Shown: piece by piece, positions 1-7,894 of the stretch
Numbering within the stretch: position 1 is the stretch's first letter
Layout: each line of letters opens with the position of its first letter
Source: CBDVBL01 sp965555375
GTDB lineage: Bacteria; Zixibacteria; MSB-5A5; UBA10806
Assembly: GCA_965555375.1 (NCBI GenBank)
Contig: CBEWDL010000068.1
Span: forward strand, 1 to 16,505
Direction: 5' to 3'
DNA: 16,505 nucleotides
Notes under the pieces: model-generated
The model's database searches: none
The model's input: the letters and a program-made list of their open reading frames with translations, nothing else
What the model was told of the DNA's origin: nothing
Made by a program: the position numbers and the translations under genes

Positions 1-75
1 GATTGAGGTTAATAATCATTAATTAAAATCGAGAAAGATATGCCCCTTTAACGCTGAAAACACGGGGGAACTAAA

Positions 76-1263
76 ATGAAGTTCATAAATGCTATTTTAG
101 CGGTGATGCTTGCCGGGGTTTCATCGGTCTCAGCCCAAGAACTCGCTACAGTCAGGGAATTTCTTACGGACTATGAAGTCACACAACAAATCAACCTTGA
201 CTCGCCCCCTGATTTCGGATTTGCCGGGGAGTTCTATTTTGGCACATACACCAAGGGCTCAGAAAATCCAGTCTACCGGCACTACGACAGGTCGGGGCAA
301 CTCCTCTGGTCTTCGGAGTCACTCGATTACCTCCCCGAAAAGCCTGCTCTTTCCAAGTCGGGTAACAGAGTCATGCTGCTAAGGGAAACACATAAAGATG
401 TGGACTACCGATATTTGGTGACAGAGGTCTACGACGAAAACGGCAATCATCTATTTACCGGCCCCTCTGACCTCGTATTTCGCAGTTCCCCCAACGGCTC
501 TTACTTCTATTCCCTGTGGGGAGCCAGCCATGATGACCAGGCCGCTTTGACTGTCCTGGGTGCCGAGGGGGCCCCGCTGCCTGTCGAGCAAAGGTTCTAT
601 AGAGATGCAAGTCCGCTGAACGATTCTCTCCTTGTCTGTGGTGGCCGCACGAAAGTAACCGTATTGAATGTCTTCACCGGGCAAGCCATCCGATCTGCCC
701 CGATCCAAGCCGAGAGATCTTTCAACATTGATTGCTCTCCAAAGGAAGACAGGATACTGCTCAAAAACGTCTTCGAGGTATGTCTCTTGGATAACAGCCT
801 TGATCCATTAGGTTGTATTCAAAGGCGCAGTGCCAACGAAAGGCGTTCGATAGCCCTTGCAAAAGTTCTACCAGGAACTGACGTTATTGGATTCAAGGAA
901 TTCCGTTATGGACAGGGAGTGTTCGCCACCATAATACGCCTTGGGGGTGAACCTATAGCAGACGTTAAGATAGAGCTTCCCTCTTCGGATAAGATGCACG
1001 GCGAAGCGGGCCTCTCCGGATTGTCAGACGAGGCTCTTTCTTTCGAAAGCGGATTGCTTATTTACAGGTTCTTTTCATATAAGCCACCTCGTTCCGGAAA
1101 CTACGAGGGGAGGTCGCTGGTCATAAGACTGGGTCCGGATTATCAGATCGCGATCTCTCATGCCGTATTAGAGTCGAGGTTATATCCGATGGGAGAAAGA
1201 CACTTTCTAGAGATAGGAAACAGACAGATCAGAACATGGTCATTGAAGGAAGGAGACCGATGA
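76..1263 (+). CDS. Secreted beta-propeller-like protein, cassette copy A
   Basis: Protein of 395 residues, not assignable to a named enzyme family. Residues 1-20 form a signal peptide (short positive start, hydrophobic core, SVSAQE cleavage site), so it is exported. The mature part is beta-rich, with recurring short motifs such as YDRSGQLLW (near residue 70) and YDENGNHLF (near 120). These resemble the turn and strand of propeller blades, suggesting a PQQ- or WD-like propeller used for binding. No sorting domain and no catalytic motif are visible. The ATG has a GGGGGA ribosome site at 64-69. Its stop overlaps the start of the next gene, an M23-type peptidase, so the two are probably translationally coupled. 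The gene at 6656-7894 has the same size, position and blade motifs and is the apparent paralogue. The fold assignment is inference. Confidence 0.8.
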   Translation: MKFINAILAVMLAGVSSVSAQELATVREFLTDYEVTQQINLDSPPDFGFAGEFYFGTYTKGSENPVYRHYDRSGQLLWSSESLDYLPEKPALSKSGNRVMLLRETHKDVDYRYLVTEVYDENGNHLFTGPSDLVFRSSPNGSYFYSLWGASHDDQAALTVLGAEGAPLPVEQRFYRDASPLNDSLLVCGGRTKVTVLNVFTGQAIRSAPIQAERSFNIDCSPKEDRILLKNVFEVCLLDNSLDPLGCIQRRSANERRSIALAKVLPGTDVIGFKEFRYGQGVFATIIRLGGEPIADVKIELPSSDKMHGEAGLSGLSDEALSFESGLLIYRFFSYKPPRSGNYEGRSLVIRLGPDYQIAISHAVLESRLYPMGERHFLEIGNRQIRTWSLKEGDR

Positions 1264-2468
1264 TGAGAAATTTGGTTTGCCTTCTCGTTCTTTTTCTTTC
1301 TGCGGGAAATGCTGATGCCTATAGACCTTGGCCTGTGAGCGGGCAGGCAACTCCTGACATCATTACAAGCTGTTTCGGCCCTCGATTGCCACCTCAAGGC
1401 GGTACTTTCTTCCATCGGGCCTTTGACATCCGACGCCTCTCTCCTTTCCAGGTCCATTCGGTTGAGAGTGGTGAGGTCTTTAGAGTATTGACTGACAGAG
1501 TTATCATAGAGCACGGTTGGTCGGATTTTTGGACTACCTATCTCCACCTCACTAACATTGTTGTAGATGAAGGTGAGAGTGTTAGCCAAGGCCAGCTTAT
1601 TGGAGATATTGACGCTACTGCTAATCATCTGCACTTCTGTTTTTCTATCTGGGGCTCAGATCTAGATGATGGGATGCATCCTAATGATCCATACCTTGAC
1701 CTGTATTCGATAGACGACTGGTTTCCATACGTGGATTGGGGAGATCCAGGGGATTTTCGGATCGACAGGGACCCATCTACCGGGGACATAATTGGAATAG
1801 AGTTCTTGATTATAGATGATTACAACCAGTCCCACGGTAGAGCGGACTTTCTATCAGTTGAGTTTCATTATTATGGTGGCAATTGGTGGTTTGTAGATGA
1901 ACTTGACTTAAATGACTGGTGGGGAGAAGAAGTCCCCCCTTTCCGTACATATCTGAGTTGGGGAGGAGATGCCACTATCGCCCCTGAAGACTTCAATCCG
2001 GACGTGGATCATAAGCTTACGTTTTACTGGACGGTATATCCACCAGTACCCTACGTCGATAATCCAGAAGTTGGCTACCTCGCGATTGCGTTGAATGATT
2101 TTGACGATTGCTTGGGCCATGATTACGGTTGTGCTTGGGGAAATACGTGGCATTCAAGTCCAGAGCTAAGTATAGAGCGCCCTAGTAGTTTTGAAATTAC
2201 CGAGCTTTATCCGAATCCCTTCAACAGTTCAGCCAAAATCTCTTATTCACTTAACGGAAACAGTTCACGCAATCTTGAAATGGCCTTGTATGACATTCTT
2301 GGAAGGCGTGTGAAGACAATTTGTAAGGAAGCTGCCGCCCCGGGCATCTATAATTTGGTATTTGATAACAGGACTGATAACGGTGCAGAGGCAGCCAGCG
2401 GCGTTTATTTCATTCTTCTGAAGTGGGGAAATCAGGCAGTTGCACAACGGGTAACGCTTCTAAAGTGA
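1260..2468 (+). CDS. Secreted M23 (LytM-type) metallopeptidase with C-terminal sorting domain, copy A
   Basis: Protein of 402 residues. A signal peptide ends at GNADA and the mature protein begins near YRPWPV. An M23/LytM domain spans about residues 25-150. The zinc-site and catalytic residues are all visible: HRAFD (H52, D56), YLHL (H96) and HLH (H123, H125). M23 enzymes cut peptide cross-links in peptidoglycan or other Gly-rich peptides, so an active secreted endopeptidase is plausible; the substrate is unknown. Residues ~150-305 are an unrecognised beta-rich region. The C-terminal 85 residues, from YPNPFN at 317, form a FlgD-Ig-like/Por-type sorting domain, implying delivery to the cell surface or medium. 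The reading frame is open back to 1236, but a GGAAGGAG site at 1248-1255 and the signal peptide favour the ATGATG at 1260/1263, which overlaps the upstream TGA. Spacing to the second ATG (7 nt) is slightly better, so the start could be 1263. Confidence 0.88.
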   Translation: MMRNLVCLLVLFLSAGNADAYRPWPVSGQATPDIITSCFGPRLPPQGGTFFHRAFDIRRLSPFQVHSVESGEVFRVLTDRVIIEHGWSDFWTTYLHLTNIVVDEGESVSQGQLIGDIDATANHLHFCFSIWGSDLDDGMHPNDPYLDLYSIDDWFPYVDWGDPGDFRIDRDPSTGDIIGIEFLIIDDYNQSHGRADFLSVEFHYYGGNWWFVDELDLNDWWGEEVPPFRTYLSWGGDATIAPEDFNPDVDHKLTFYWTVYPPVPYVDNPEVGYLAIALNDFDDCLGHDYGCAWGNTWHSSPELSIERPSSFEITELYPNPFNSSAKISYSLNGNSSRNLEMALYDILGRRVKTICKEAAAPGIYNLVFDNRTDNGAEAASGVYFILLKWGNQAVAQRVTLLK

Positions 2469-2543
2469 ACTGCCGCCGGTTGGGCTTCTCAGCAGAAGGG
2501 AAATTGAAAGGAGTTCTGGAGACAGTAACGCTAGGAGGTTGAA

Positions 2544-5500
2544 ATGAACGCTGTAAAGCGATTCTTGAGCCTAACAGCTTGGCCTTTTTTGTTCTTTCTT
2601 ACAGGTTTTTGCTGGTCTTTGACGGAAAGTCTTGCCTGCGACTACGTGATTCTAGTGCATGAGGACCTGATGTGTAGTTCCGTCAATGACCTCATCAATT
2701 TGAGGGAAAGTCAAGGATATACTGCTTGCATAGATACTATACAAGACGGCAATACCTTCGACGATATAAAAACCATCATTTCAGATTACTACCATCCGGC
2801 CAATAATCCTGATCAACCTCTGTGCGTTATCTTGATCGGTGACGCTGCAGGGTATGACACCTTATGGATGATCGCTAACTCACAAGTTGGCAACTATATA
2901 CCATCGTATTGGATGGAAATTGCATATCCACACACAATTGATGAGGCTTACGTCTGCGTTGATAATAATGAGCCCACTTATATGAAAGAACCATTATTCC
3001 CCGATATCTACATAGGCAGAATACCAGCTTCGAGTACCTCGGACGTCGAGGTGTTTGTAAGAAAACTACTTGACTATGAATACAATTCTGGCGACCAGGA
3101 ATGGAAAGATAATGTACTTCTGATTGCAGGTGACATGTACAGAGCTCCTGGACCTCCCCAAATGCCATCTCCTGAAGAGGTTAATGAGGTATCAGAAAAT
3201 ATAGTTGATGAAATAGTGCCATCAGATTGGGAATCGAACATTTTGTATTACTCTGACGCACCTGCAGATGCCAGACAGGATTCACTGTCTGACAACCTAA
3301 ATTCTGGACAATTGCTGATGAGTGCTTTGGGCACAGCTGCCAATCATCGCATCCTATGTTATTACGTTTCCAGGGACAGTCTAGATGGCGTGCCCCCATT
3401 TGACGCGGCGGCAGATCTTGACAATTATCCAATGTATCCAGTCGTATATGGTGCTAGCTGTGACATGGGAAGGGTTGACGAATTTGACTTTGCGGGCAAC
3501 AGGAATCTTTACGAGAATTTCCTTTTTACTGATTCAGTTGGTGTGATTGCCTGGATTGCTCCGACAGGAGCAACAGCGGCACTCAGTGACAACGAGATAA
3601 CTGGAACGTTTTACAGATCGGTATTCGAGACTAAGGTTCTGGACATTGGAAGACTGAACTACATTACAAAACTGGAAGAGCGCAGGAACGGAACAGCTAG
3701 GTTCCTTGACCTTCAGCAGTATAGCATCTATGGTGATCCGGCTATGACTCTTTCTGTGAACTCAGGTTTTGCGGCAACCTTTGCTAGCATGGGTTTCGAG
3801 TTAGTCGACCCGCGAGCGTATCAAAATAGGATTTATATCTCCCAAAACATCACCGGCCCCAACGCAAGAATTATCCCGGAACAATACGCAGTAGAGGCTT
3901 TTCGCGGTCAGCGTATCTACAAAGTCTCTGGAAATGACGGTTCTCCCGAGAGCAGCAAGATCTTTTGGGAGTTATTGGATGAAAGTGTCCCAGTCAATCA
4001 GGACAGGCGGTTTTTAACCTTTTTCATGTACGTGGCCGAGTCACCAGGGGATCTAAGGCATATATATGTTGATGCCATAATAGATAGCAGCAATTGGATG
4101 CACGAATATGCTGTTTTTGATCAGTACGGTCATGGAGCAGCAGCTAACAACGTTCCTGATGAACCAGGAATATGGAAATATTACGCTTTGGACCTCACTG
4201 ATCTGTATGGACATACGATTACGAAATTGTTGGTAGGTTATGATGACGGAGCCGATACCAGTATCGGCGACTTTCTGGCCTATCTTGACGAAATCCGTTT
4301 CCAGCCCAATTGGGGCAAGCCTCCAATAGTCGGCAACCATTATCATCCCTACACTTTCGCACCTGCAAGAAGCGATACATTGTCGATATCGGCATTTGAT
4401 CCTGATGTATGGCTCGACTTTGGCGATACGATCCACTATGCCTGGTCAACCACGCTTGGCACACTCATCGATGAAAATACAAGAAAACCTACTTACTCGT
4501 CCCCAGACAGCATTGTTGGTGCGGAACCGGTAGACACTATAATCTGTAATCTTTCGGACAATGGTTTTAATGTAGTCGCTGATACCATGTTTATATACTA
4601 CGGTCAAAACGGCGGAATCATCTATGATGGGCATGGGGGCCCCCTGAAGGCAGATGAGGTGGAGAGCCCATATTACATGTTGGCTGATGCAGAGGTTCCC
4701 GCAGGTTGCACCTTGACCCTTGATGTCGGCAGCATAGCAAAGTTTGGTGATAGTACCGAATTCAGAATCGGTGGCTCATTACAAGTCGACGGTAACATCG
4801 CTCACAATGTCGTTCTAACTTCTATTTCTGACTCGGGAGCTGGAGACTGGTATGGTCTTCGATTCAAACCCGGATCAATTGGAGATTTGGAATACTGCGC
4901 TGTGCAGAATGCTGTCATTGGAATAAATATGGACGGAACCTCGGAAGCCAGCCTGACCAAATGCCTTATAGAAGACATGGAGACCTATGGGATGTACATT
5001 ACTCAGGCTGCGGCTCTGATAGATTCATGTGACTTTGAAGCCTGCGCTAATTATGGAATATACGTGGACGGTGATCCGGTCGGTGCCCGAGACTCAATTA
5101 TAATACAGTACTGTAAAATTGAAACGGGGGACGGTTCAATTCCTGCGCCTTCCCAATATTGTGTCTATTCCATTGATGCGGACAAAATCAGAATTGAAAA
5201 CAACCTGCTTCGAGCCTACAATCAAGGCGGGATAGGACTTTATAACTCGAGCGCACAGCTGCAGAACAACCAAATTCACAATTGTGTTTACTACGGCATA
5301 AAGGCAATTCAGAATTCAGACGCTTTTATCAATTCCTGCGCTCTTGATACACTTAACACCGGAATTTACGCCCTCTCAGGTTCTGATCCGAAAGTTAGAT
5401 GGTGCGAATTTCAAAACCTGAATATAGGGGTGAAGGATATTGGATCGACTCCTGACCTTGGACGTATTACCGGCATCATGCCAGCTGATACCGGTTACAA

Positions 5501-5963
5501 TGATCTGGAAGATTGCACACAATATTATATCCACCATTTCCCATCTCCTTACCATTATTGGGCTGAGGGCAATTATTTCGGTTCAACAGGTCCCGATACA
5601 AATAAATTCGTGGGCGGCCCGGATTATGATCCTTGGTTGAAGAAGGATCCCTACCCGAAAAAGGATGATGAATCGGAGATTCCTCTTGCTTATAAAATGA
5701 ATCCCAACTATCCCAACCCGTTTAACGCGAATACTGTTATCTCATTTAGTCTGGCTGAAGCGGGTCACACAAAGGTGGCGATCTATAACATTCTAGGCCA
5801 GAAAATAACTACCTTGCTTGATGATTACAGGCCTCCCGGAGATCACTTAGTAATGTGGGATGGTAAAAACGATAATGGTGAACCTGTTTCTACCGGGATT
5901 TACCTCTATCGGATTGAGTCCGGGTCATTCGTGGAAGCCAAGAAAATGACGCTGATTCGTTAA
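2544..5963 (+). CDS. C25 (gingipain-fold) family protein with beta-helix and C-terminal sorting domain, copy A
   Basis: Protein of 1139 residues. A signal peptide covers about 1-31. A peptidase C25-like domain (~32-405) includes the N-terminal VILVHEDL strand, the block ending in SCDMG (nucleophile-type C306) and the closing GDPAMTL motif. The C25 catalytic His normally lies in a GHG motif; here the aligned stretch reads LGTAAN, with T264 in its place, so peptidase activity is doubtful. Next come a jelly-roll, carbohydrate-binding-like region (~410-591), an Ig/PKD-like domain (~592-686), a right-handed parallel beta-helix (~690-1040, repeated short turns such as NNLL, NNQIHN and GIYAL) and a sorting domain from YPNPFN (1056) to the end. 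The helix suggests binding to long polymers or adhesion. A strong AGGAGG site at 2533-2538 supports the start. The gap to the upstream M23 gene is 75 bp. The paralogue at 9426-11810 lacks the beta-helix. Confidence 0.88.
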   Translation: MNAVKRFLSLTAWPFLFFLTGFCWSLTESLACDYVILVHEDLMCSSVNDLINLRESQGYTACIDTIQDGNTFDDIKTIISDYYHPANNPDQPLCVILIGDAAGYDTLWMIANSQVGNYIPSYWMEIAYPHTIDEAYVCVDNNEPTYMKEPLFPDIYIGRIPASSTSDVEVFVRKLLDYEYNSGDQEWKDNVLLIAGDMYRAPGPPQMPSPEEVNEVSENIVDEIVPSDWESNILYYSDAPADARQDSLSDNLNSGQLLMSALGTAANHRILCYYVSRDSLDGVPPFDAAADLDNYPMYPVVYGASCDMGRVDEFDFAGNRNLYENFLFTDSVGVIAWIAPTGATAALSDNEITGTFYRSVFETKVLDIGRLNYITKLEERRNGTARFLDLQQYSIYGDPAMTLSVNSGFAATFASMGFELVDPRAYQNRIYISQNITGPNARIIPEQYAVEAFRGQRIYKVSGNDGSPESSKIFWELLDESVPVNQDRRFLTFFMYVAESPGDLRHIYVDAIIDSSNWMHEYAVFDQYGHGAAANNVPDEPGIWKYYALDLTDLYGHTITKLLVGYDDGADTSIGDFLAYLDEIRFQPNWGKPPIVGNHYHPYTFAPARSDTLSISAFDPDVWLDFGDTIHYAWSTTLGTLIDENTRKPTYSSPDSIVGAEPVDTIICNLSDNGFNVVADTMFIYYGQNGGIIYDGHGGPLKADEVESPYYMLADAEVPAGCTLTLDVGSIAKFGDSTEFRIGGSLQVDGNIAHNVVLTSISDSGAGDWYGLRFKPGSIGDLEYCAVQNAVIGINMDGTSEASLTKCLIEDMETYGMYITQAAALIDSCDFEACANYGIYVDGDPVGARDSIIIQYCKIETGDGSIPAPSQYCVYSIDADKIRIENNLLRAYNQGGIGLYNSSAQLQNNQIHNCVYYGIKAIQNSDAFINSCALDTLNTGIYALSGSDPKVRWCEFQNLNIGVKDIGSTPDLGRITGIMPADTGYNDLEDCTQYYIHHFPSPYHYWAEGNYFGSTGPDTNKFVGGPDYDPWLKKDPYPKKDDESEIPLAYKMNPNYPNPFNANTVISFSLAEAGHTKVAIYNILGQKITTLLDDYRPPGDHLVMWDGKNDNGEPVSTGIYLYRIESGSFVEAKKMTLIR

Positions 5964-5964
5964 A

Positions 5965-5969
5965 GGAGG
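5965..5969 (+). promoter_or_regulatory. Ribosome binding site deciding the start of the DNRLRE-like gene
   Basis: GGAGG lies directly against the ATG at 5970, leaving no spacer, but 6 nt before the in-frame ATG at 5976. The latter is therefore the better start. It also gives a cleaner signal peptide beginning MRALSILL. Confidence 0.7.
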
Positions 5970-5975
5970 ATGATA

Positions 5976-6530
5976 ATGCGAGCTCTCAGTATCCTTTTGG
6001 CAGCGACAATCGGGGTCGTACCGGCGTTGGCTGACGAAGCTATAGTTGGTCTGGACCGTGTGGCTCTCATAGTTCCACCGTATGAAGATATGCCCGGCTA
6101 TAGTAGTCGGATTGCTATACATTTTACATTGCCTGAGCAAGTCAGCGACCAGGAAATCATCTATGCAGAGTTGTTTATTCCTTTAGACTTGCGAGGTGTT
6201 GAAATCTTGGGGGATTCGCTTCTGGACATGGAGGCATATGACATAACCTCTGATTGGAGCGAGGAAAATGTCTCTTGGGATTCTCCTTGGTCCGAGCCAG
6301 GCGGCGATATAGATTCTCTTTCGTCTTACGCCTATACTATTACCCTGCAACAGAGCGAAGACGTTCACATGGATATAAGGAGCTTTGTCCGATCTGTTGT
6401 CAAGGGTGATATTGTCAATCACGGTTTGATGCTGATACCCTTAAAGTACGATCAGCCAGCATTTCATTTTCACCAGAATATCGATTCTTATATTAGAAAT
6501 TCGACTCAGGTGAGGTTAACCTTTAAATGA
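5976..6530 (+). CDS. Small secreted DNRLRE-like beta-sandwich protein
   Basis: Protein of 184 residues from the preferred ATG at 5976 (186 from 5970). A signal peptide ends at VPALADE. The mature part resembles the DNRLRE/CBM96-type beta-sandwich. Visible features are YAELFIPL near the N-terminal third, then W-S-E-E-N-VSWDSPW, the usual tryptophan-rich segment of that fold. A later helix-like stretch MDIRSFVRSVVKGD is followed by NHGLMLIPL, corresponding to the family's 'V..W..G...N.GL.L' block. Members of this fold bind or present surfaces, sometimes carbohydrate, and are not enzymes by themselves. There is no sorting domain. It follows the large C25 gene by 12 bp and so is probably in the same transcript. 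It separates the two copies of the propeller/M23/C25 module and has no counterpart after copy B. Family assignment is by motif only. Confidence 0.72.
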   Translation: MRALSILLAATIGVVPALADEAIVGLDRVALIVPPYEDMPGYSSRIAIHFTLPEQVSDQEIIYAELFIPLDLRGVEILGDSLLDMEAYDITSDWSEENVSWDSPWSEPGGDIDSLSSYAYTITLQQSEDVHMDIRSFVRSVVKGDIVNHGLMLIPLKYDQPAFHFHQNIDSYIRNSTQVRLTFK

Positions 6531-6578
6531 CGTGGTAGTTCTTTTACTCGCGACTGCATTTTTTTGGAGTGTTTTTGG

Positions 6579-6611
6579 GGAAGCATGTCTTTTGGCTTTA
6601 TTGTTTTTTTT
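6579..6611 (+). repeat. Imperfect direct repeat, upstream copy (vestigial signal-peptide coding sequence)
   Basis: The first 21 bases match 6678-6698 with one difference (a GGAAGCATGTC versus GGAAGCAAGTC start), followed by a T-rich tract in both. The offset is 99 nt, a multiple of three. Translated in the frame of the downstream gene it reads KHVFWLYCFF, against KQVFWLLLCFF in that gene's signal peptide. It looks like a decayed duplicate of the signal-peptide start, now lying in the intergenic leader. Confidence 0.6.
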
Positions 6612-6643
6612 CGTTTTTTAGGCGAAACTTAACCATTAAGTAT

Positions 6644-6650
6644 GAGGAGG
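6644..6650 (+). promoter_or_regulatory. Ribosome binding site deciding the start of propeller copy B
   Basis: GAGGAGG is followed by a 5-nt spacer and the ATG at 6656. The reading frame is open upstream to a GTG at 6569, but that GTG lacks a comparable site, so 6656 is preferred. Confidence 0.75.
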
Positions 6651-6655
6651 CTCCT

Positions 6656-7894
6656 ATGAGGTTCGAATTTCCTTGGCGGAAGCAAGTCTTTTGGCTTTTA
6701 TTATGTTTTTTCACTTTTGCTATGATAAGTATTGCGCAATCTGAGGTGATCAGCATTGACGAATTCCTCAAGGTTGCTATGCCAGGTAAGGCTGTTTCAG
6801 AAGTATTCTCCTGTGATCTTCCAGGTGGCTTCTATACGGCTTCCTATTGTCCCAAATACGTGTCGTTCACCAACGCGCGGATAGAAATAATCGATACTCC
6901 TCTAGGCCCAAAAGAGGCTAACCTGCCCTCTGAGATCTACATTTTTGACGCCAACGGTCGGACGGCTGTAATGCCAAATGAAGCTGGAAATCCGGGAGTA
7001 AGATTCCTTCCCGAAAAGGGGTGGTTTTATCTTGGCGGAGACGCCAGGACACTGGATATATATGATATCGGTGGAAGGCTTATAAAGTCTCTTGATGATC
7101 GTATGTTTAAGCTTTCTCCGGGAGCAGCTTTTCTATACAGAAAAATGAATCCAGGAAGAATAAAGCCGCTGAAGTTGTACGATTCCGACGGCGATTTCCT
7201 GTTTGAAATGCCGATGAAATATTCTTATCAAGTCCGGGCTTCTTCCGATGATAATATCATCGTTCTTGAAGATTTAAAGTTATCTTACTGGGAAGTTTCC
7301 GGCGAACGCAAATTGTGGGAAACTGAGATCCCCCGGGAATACCTTATCGGGGCCGATTTTTACAAGATATTGTATTCGAATGAAAACGATATAATATCGG
7401 TCAGGGACCAAAACGGTTGCTACTGTTACGATTTTAACGGCAATCTGCTATGGTCGCAGCTTGGACTGGGGGGCAGAGATTTCCTGGGTGCGGTTGGCTT
7501 ATCACCATATGATGGAAGAGTCCTGATCAGCAGTGTGCCGGAAGGAAACGAATATATTTACGTCAAGGTGTTTTCGAGGCAGGGTCAAGTTCTCATGGAA
7601 ACCAGAATCCAGGTGGGATCGGGGGAAATTATTGCCGGAGATTGGGACCATGTTGCAGATGTCTATCCGGAGATAATATTGCTGAGATTTGAGACAGTAG
7701 GTGCGAGGAACCATAAAGACAGGATGCCGGCGACCGGCATAATCTTTAATGATTCCGGAAGCTGGGTCACCATGGCGGTGGAGGGTTTCTGGTATTTTTT
7801 ACCGGCGGAGGATAACATGGGATCATTGATCGGCATCGGTAGGGATAAAAGCAGAATCGTTTCATTCCCACTTGATATAGGGAGGGAGAAATGA
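6656..7894 (+). CDS. Secreted beta-propeller-like protein, cassette copy B
   Basis: Protein of 412 residues from the ATG at 6656. The signal peptide has a long hydrophobic stretch (QVFWLLLCFFTFAMISIAQS). The mature protein carries the same repeated blade-like motifs as the 76-1263 product: YDIGGRLIKSL, YDSDGDFLFEM, YDFNGNLLWSQL and FSRQGQVLMET. GNLLWS here matches GQLLWS in copy A. No catalytic motif and no sorting domain are seen, so a periplasmic, lipid-free surface or secreted binding role is the most that can be said. The stop overlaps the ATG of the following M23-like gene (ATGA at 7891-7894), the same coupling as in copy A. A 125-bp gap separates it from the DNRLRE-like gene; the gap holds a decayed copy of its own signal-peptide start and may also hold an internal promoter, but I see no clear -35/-10 pair. 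Confidence 0.8.
   Translation: MRFEFPWRKQVFWLLLCFFTFAMISIAQSEVISIDEFLKVAMPGKAVSEVFSCDLPGGFYTASYCPKYVSFTNARIEIIDTPLGPKEANLPSEIYIFDANGRTAVMPNEAGNPGVRFLPEKGWFYLGGDARTLDIYDIGGRLIKSLDDRMFKLSPGAAFLYRKMNPGRIKPLKLYDSDGDFLFEMPMKYSYQVRASSDDNIIVLEDLKLSYWEVSGERKLWETEIPREYLIGADFYKILYSNENDIISVRDQNGCYCYDFNGNLLWSQLGLGGRDFLGAVGLSPYDGRVLISSVPEGNEYIYVKVFSRQGQVLMETRIQVGSGEIIAGDWDHVADVYPEIILLRFETVGARNHKDRMPATGIIFNDSGSWVTMAVEGFWYFLPAEDNMGSLIGIGRDKSRIVSFPLDIGREK
6678..6711 (+). repeat. Imperfect direct repeat, downstream copy (functional signal peptide)
   Basis: Partner of the repeat at 6579-6611. This copy lies inside the signal-peptide coding region of propeller copy B (QVFWLLLCFF). Similarity is strong over about 21 bases and then falls to shared T-richness, so the extent of the original duplication is uncertain. 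Confidence 0.6.

Noticed and set aside
1..75. AT-rich leader as a promoter
   Set aside because: TAATAAT and TTAATTAAAAT stretches are present, but no spaced -35/-10 pair can be defended without knowing the organism's consensus.
2473..2484. 12-base sequence CCGCCGGTTGGG shared with 14361-14372, both intergenic
   Set aside because: Several chance 12-base matches are expected in a window of this size, and the flanks do not match.
2485..2498. Small hairpin CTTCT-CAGC-AGAAG between the M23 and C25 genes of copy A
   Set aside because: It has only five base pairs and no T tract. The surrounding genes look co-transcribed, so a terminator is not supported.
6569..6655. GTG-initiated N-terminal extension of propeller copy B
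   Set aside because: It would place 29 residues, including a second hydrophobic stretch, before an intact signal peptide. The strong GAGGAGG site before 6656 is the better start.
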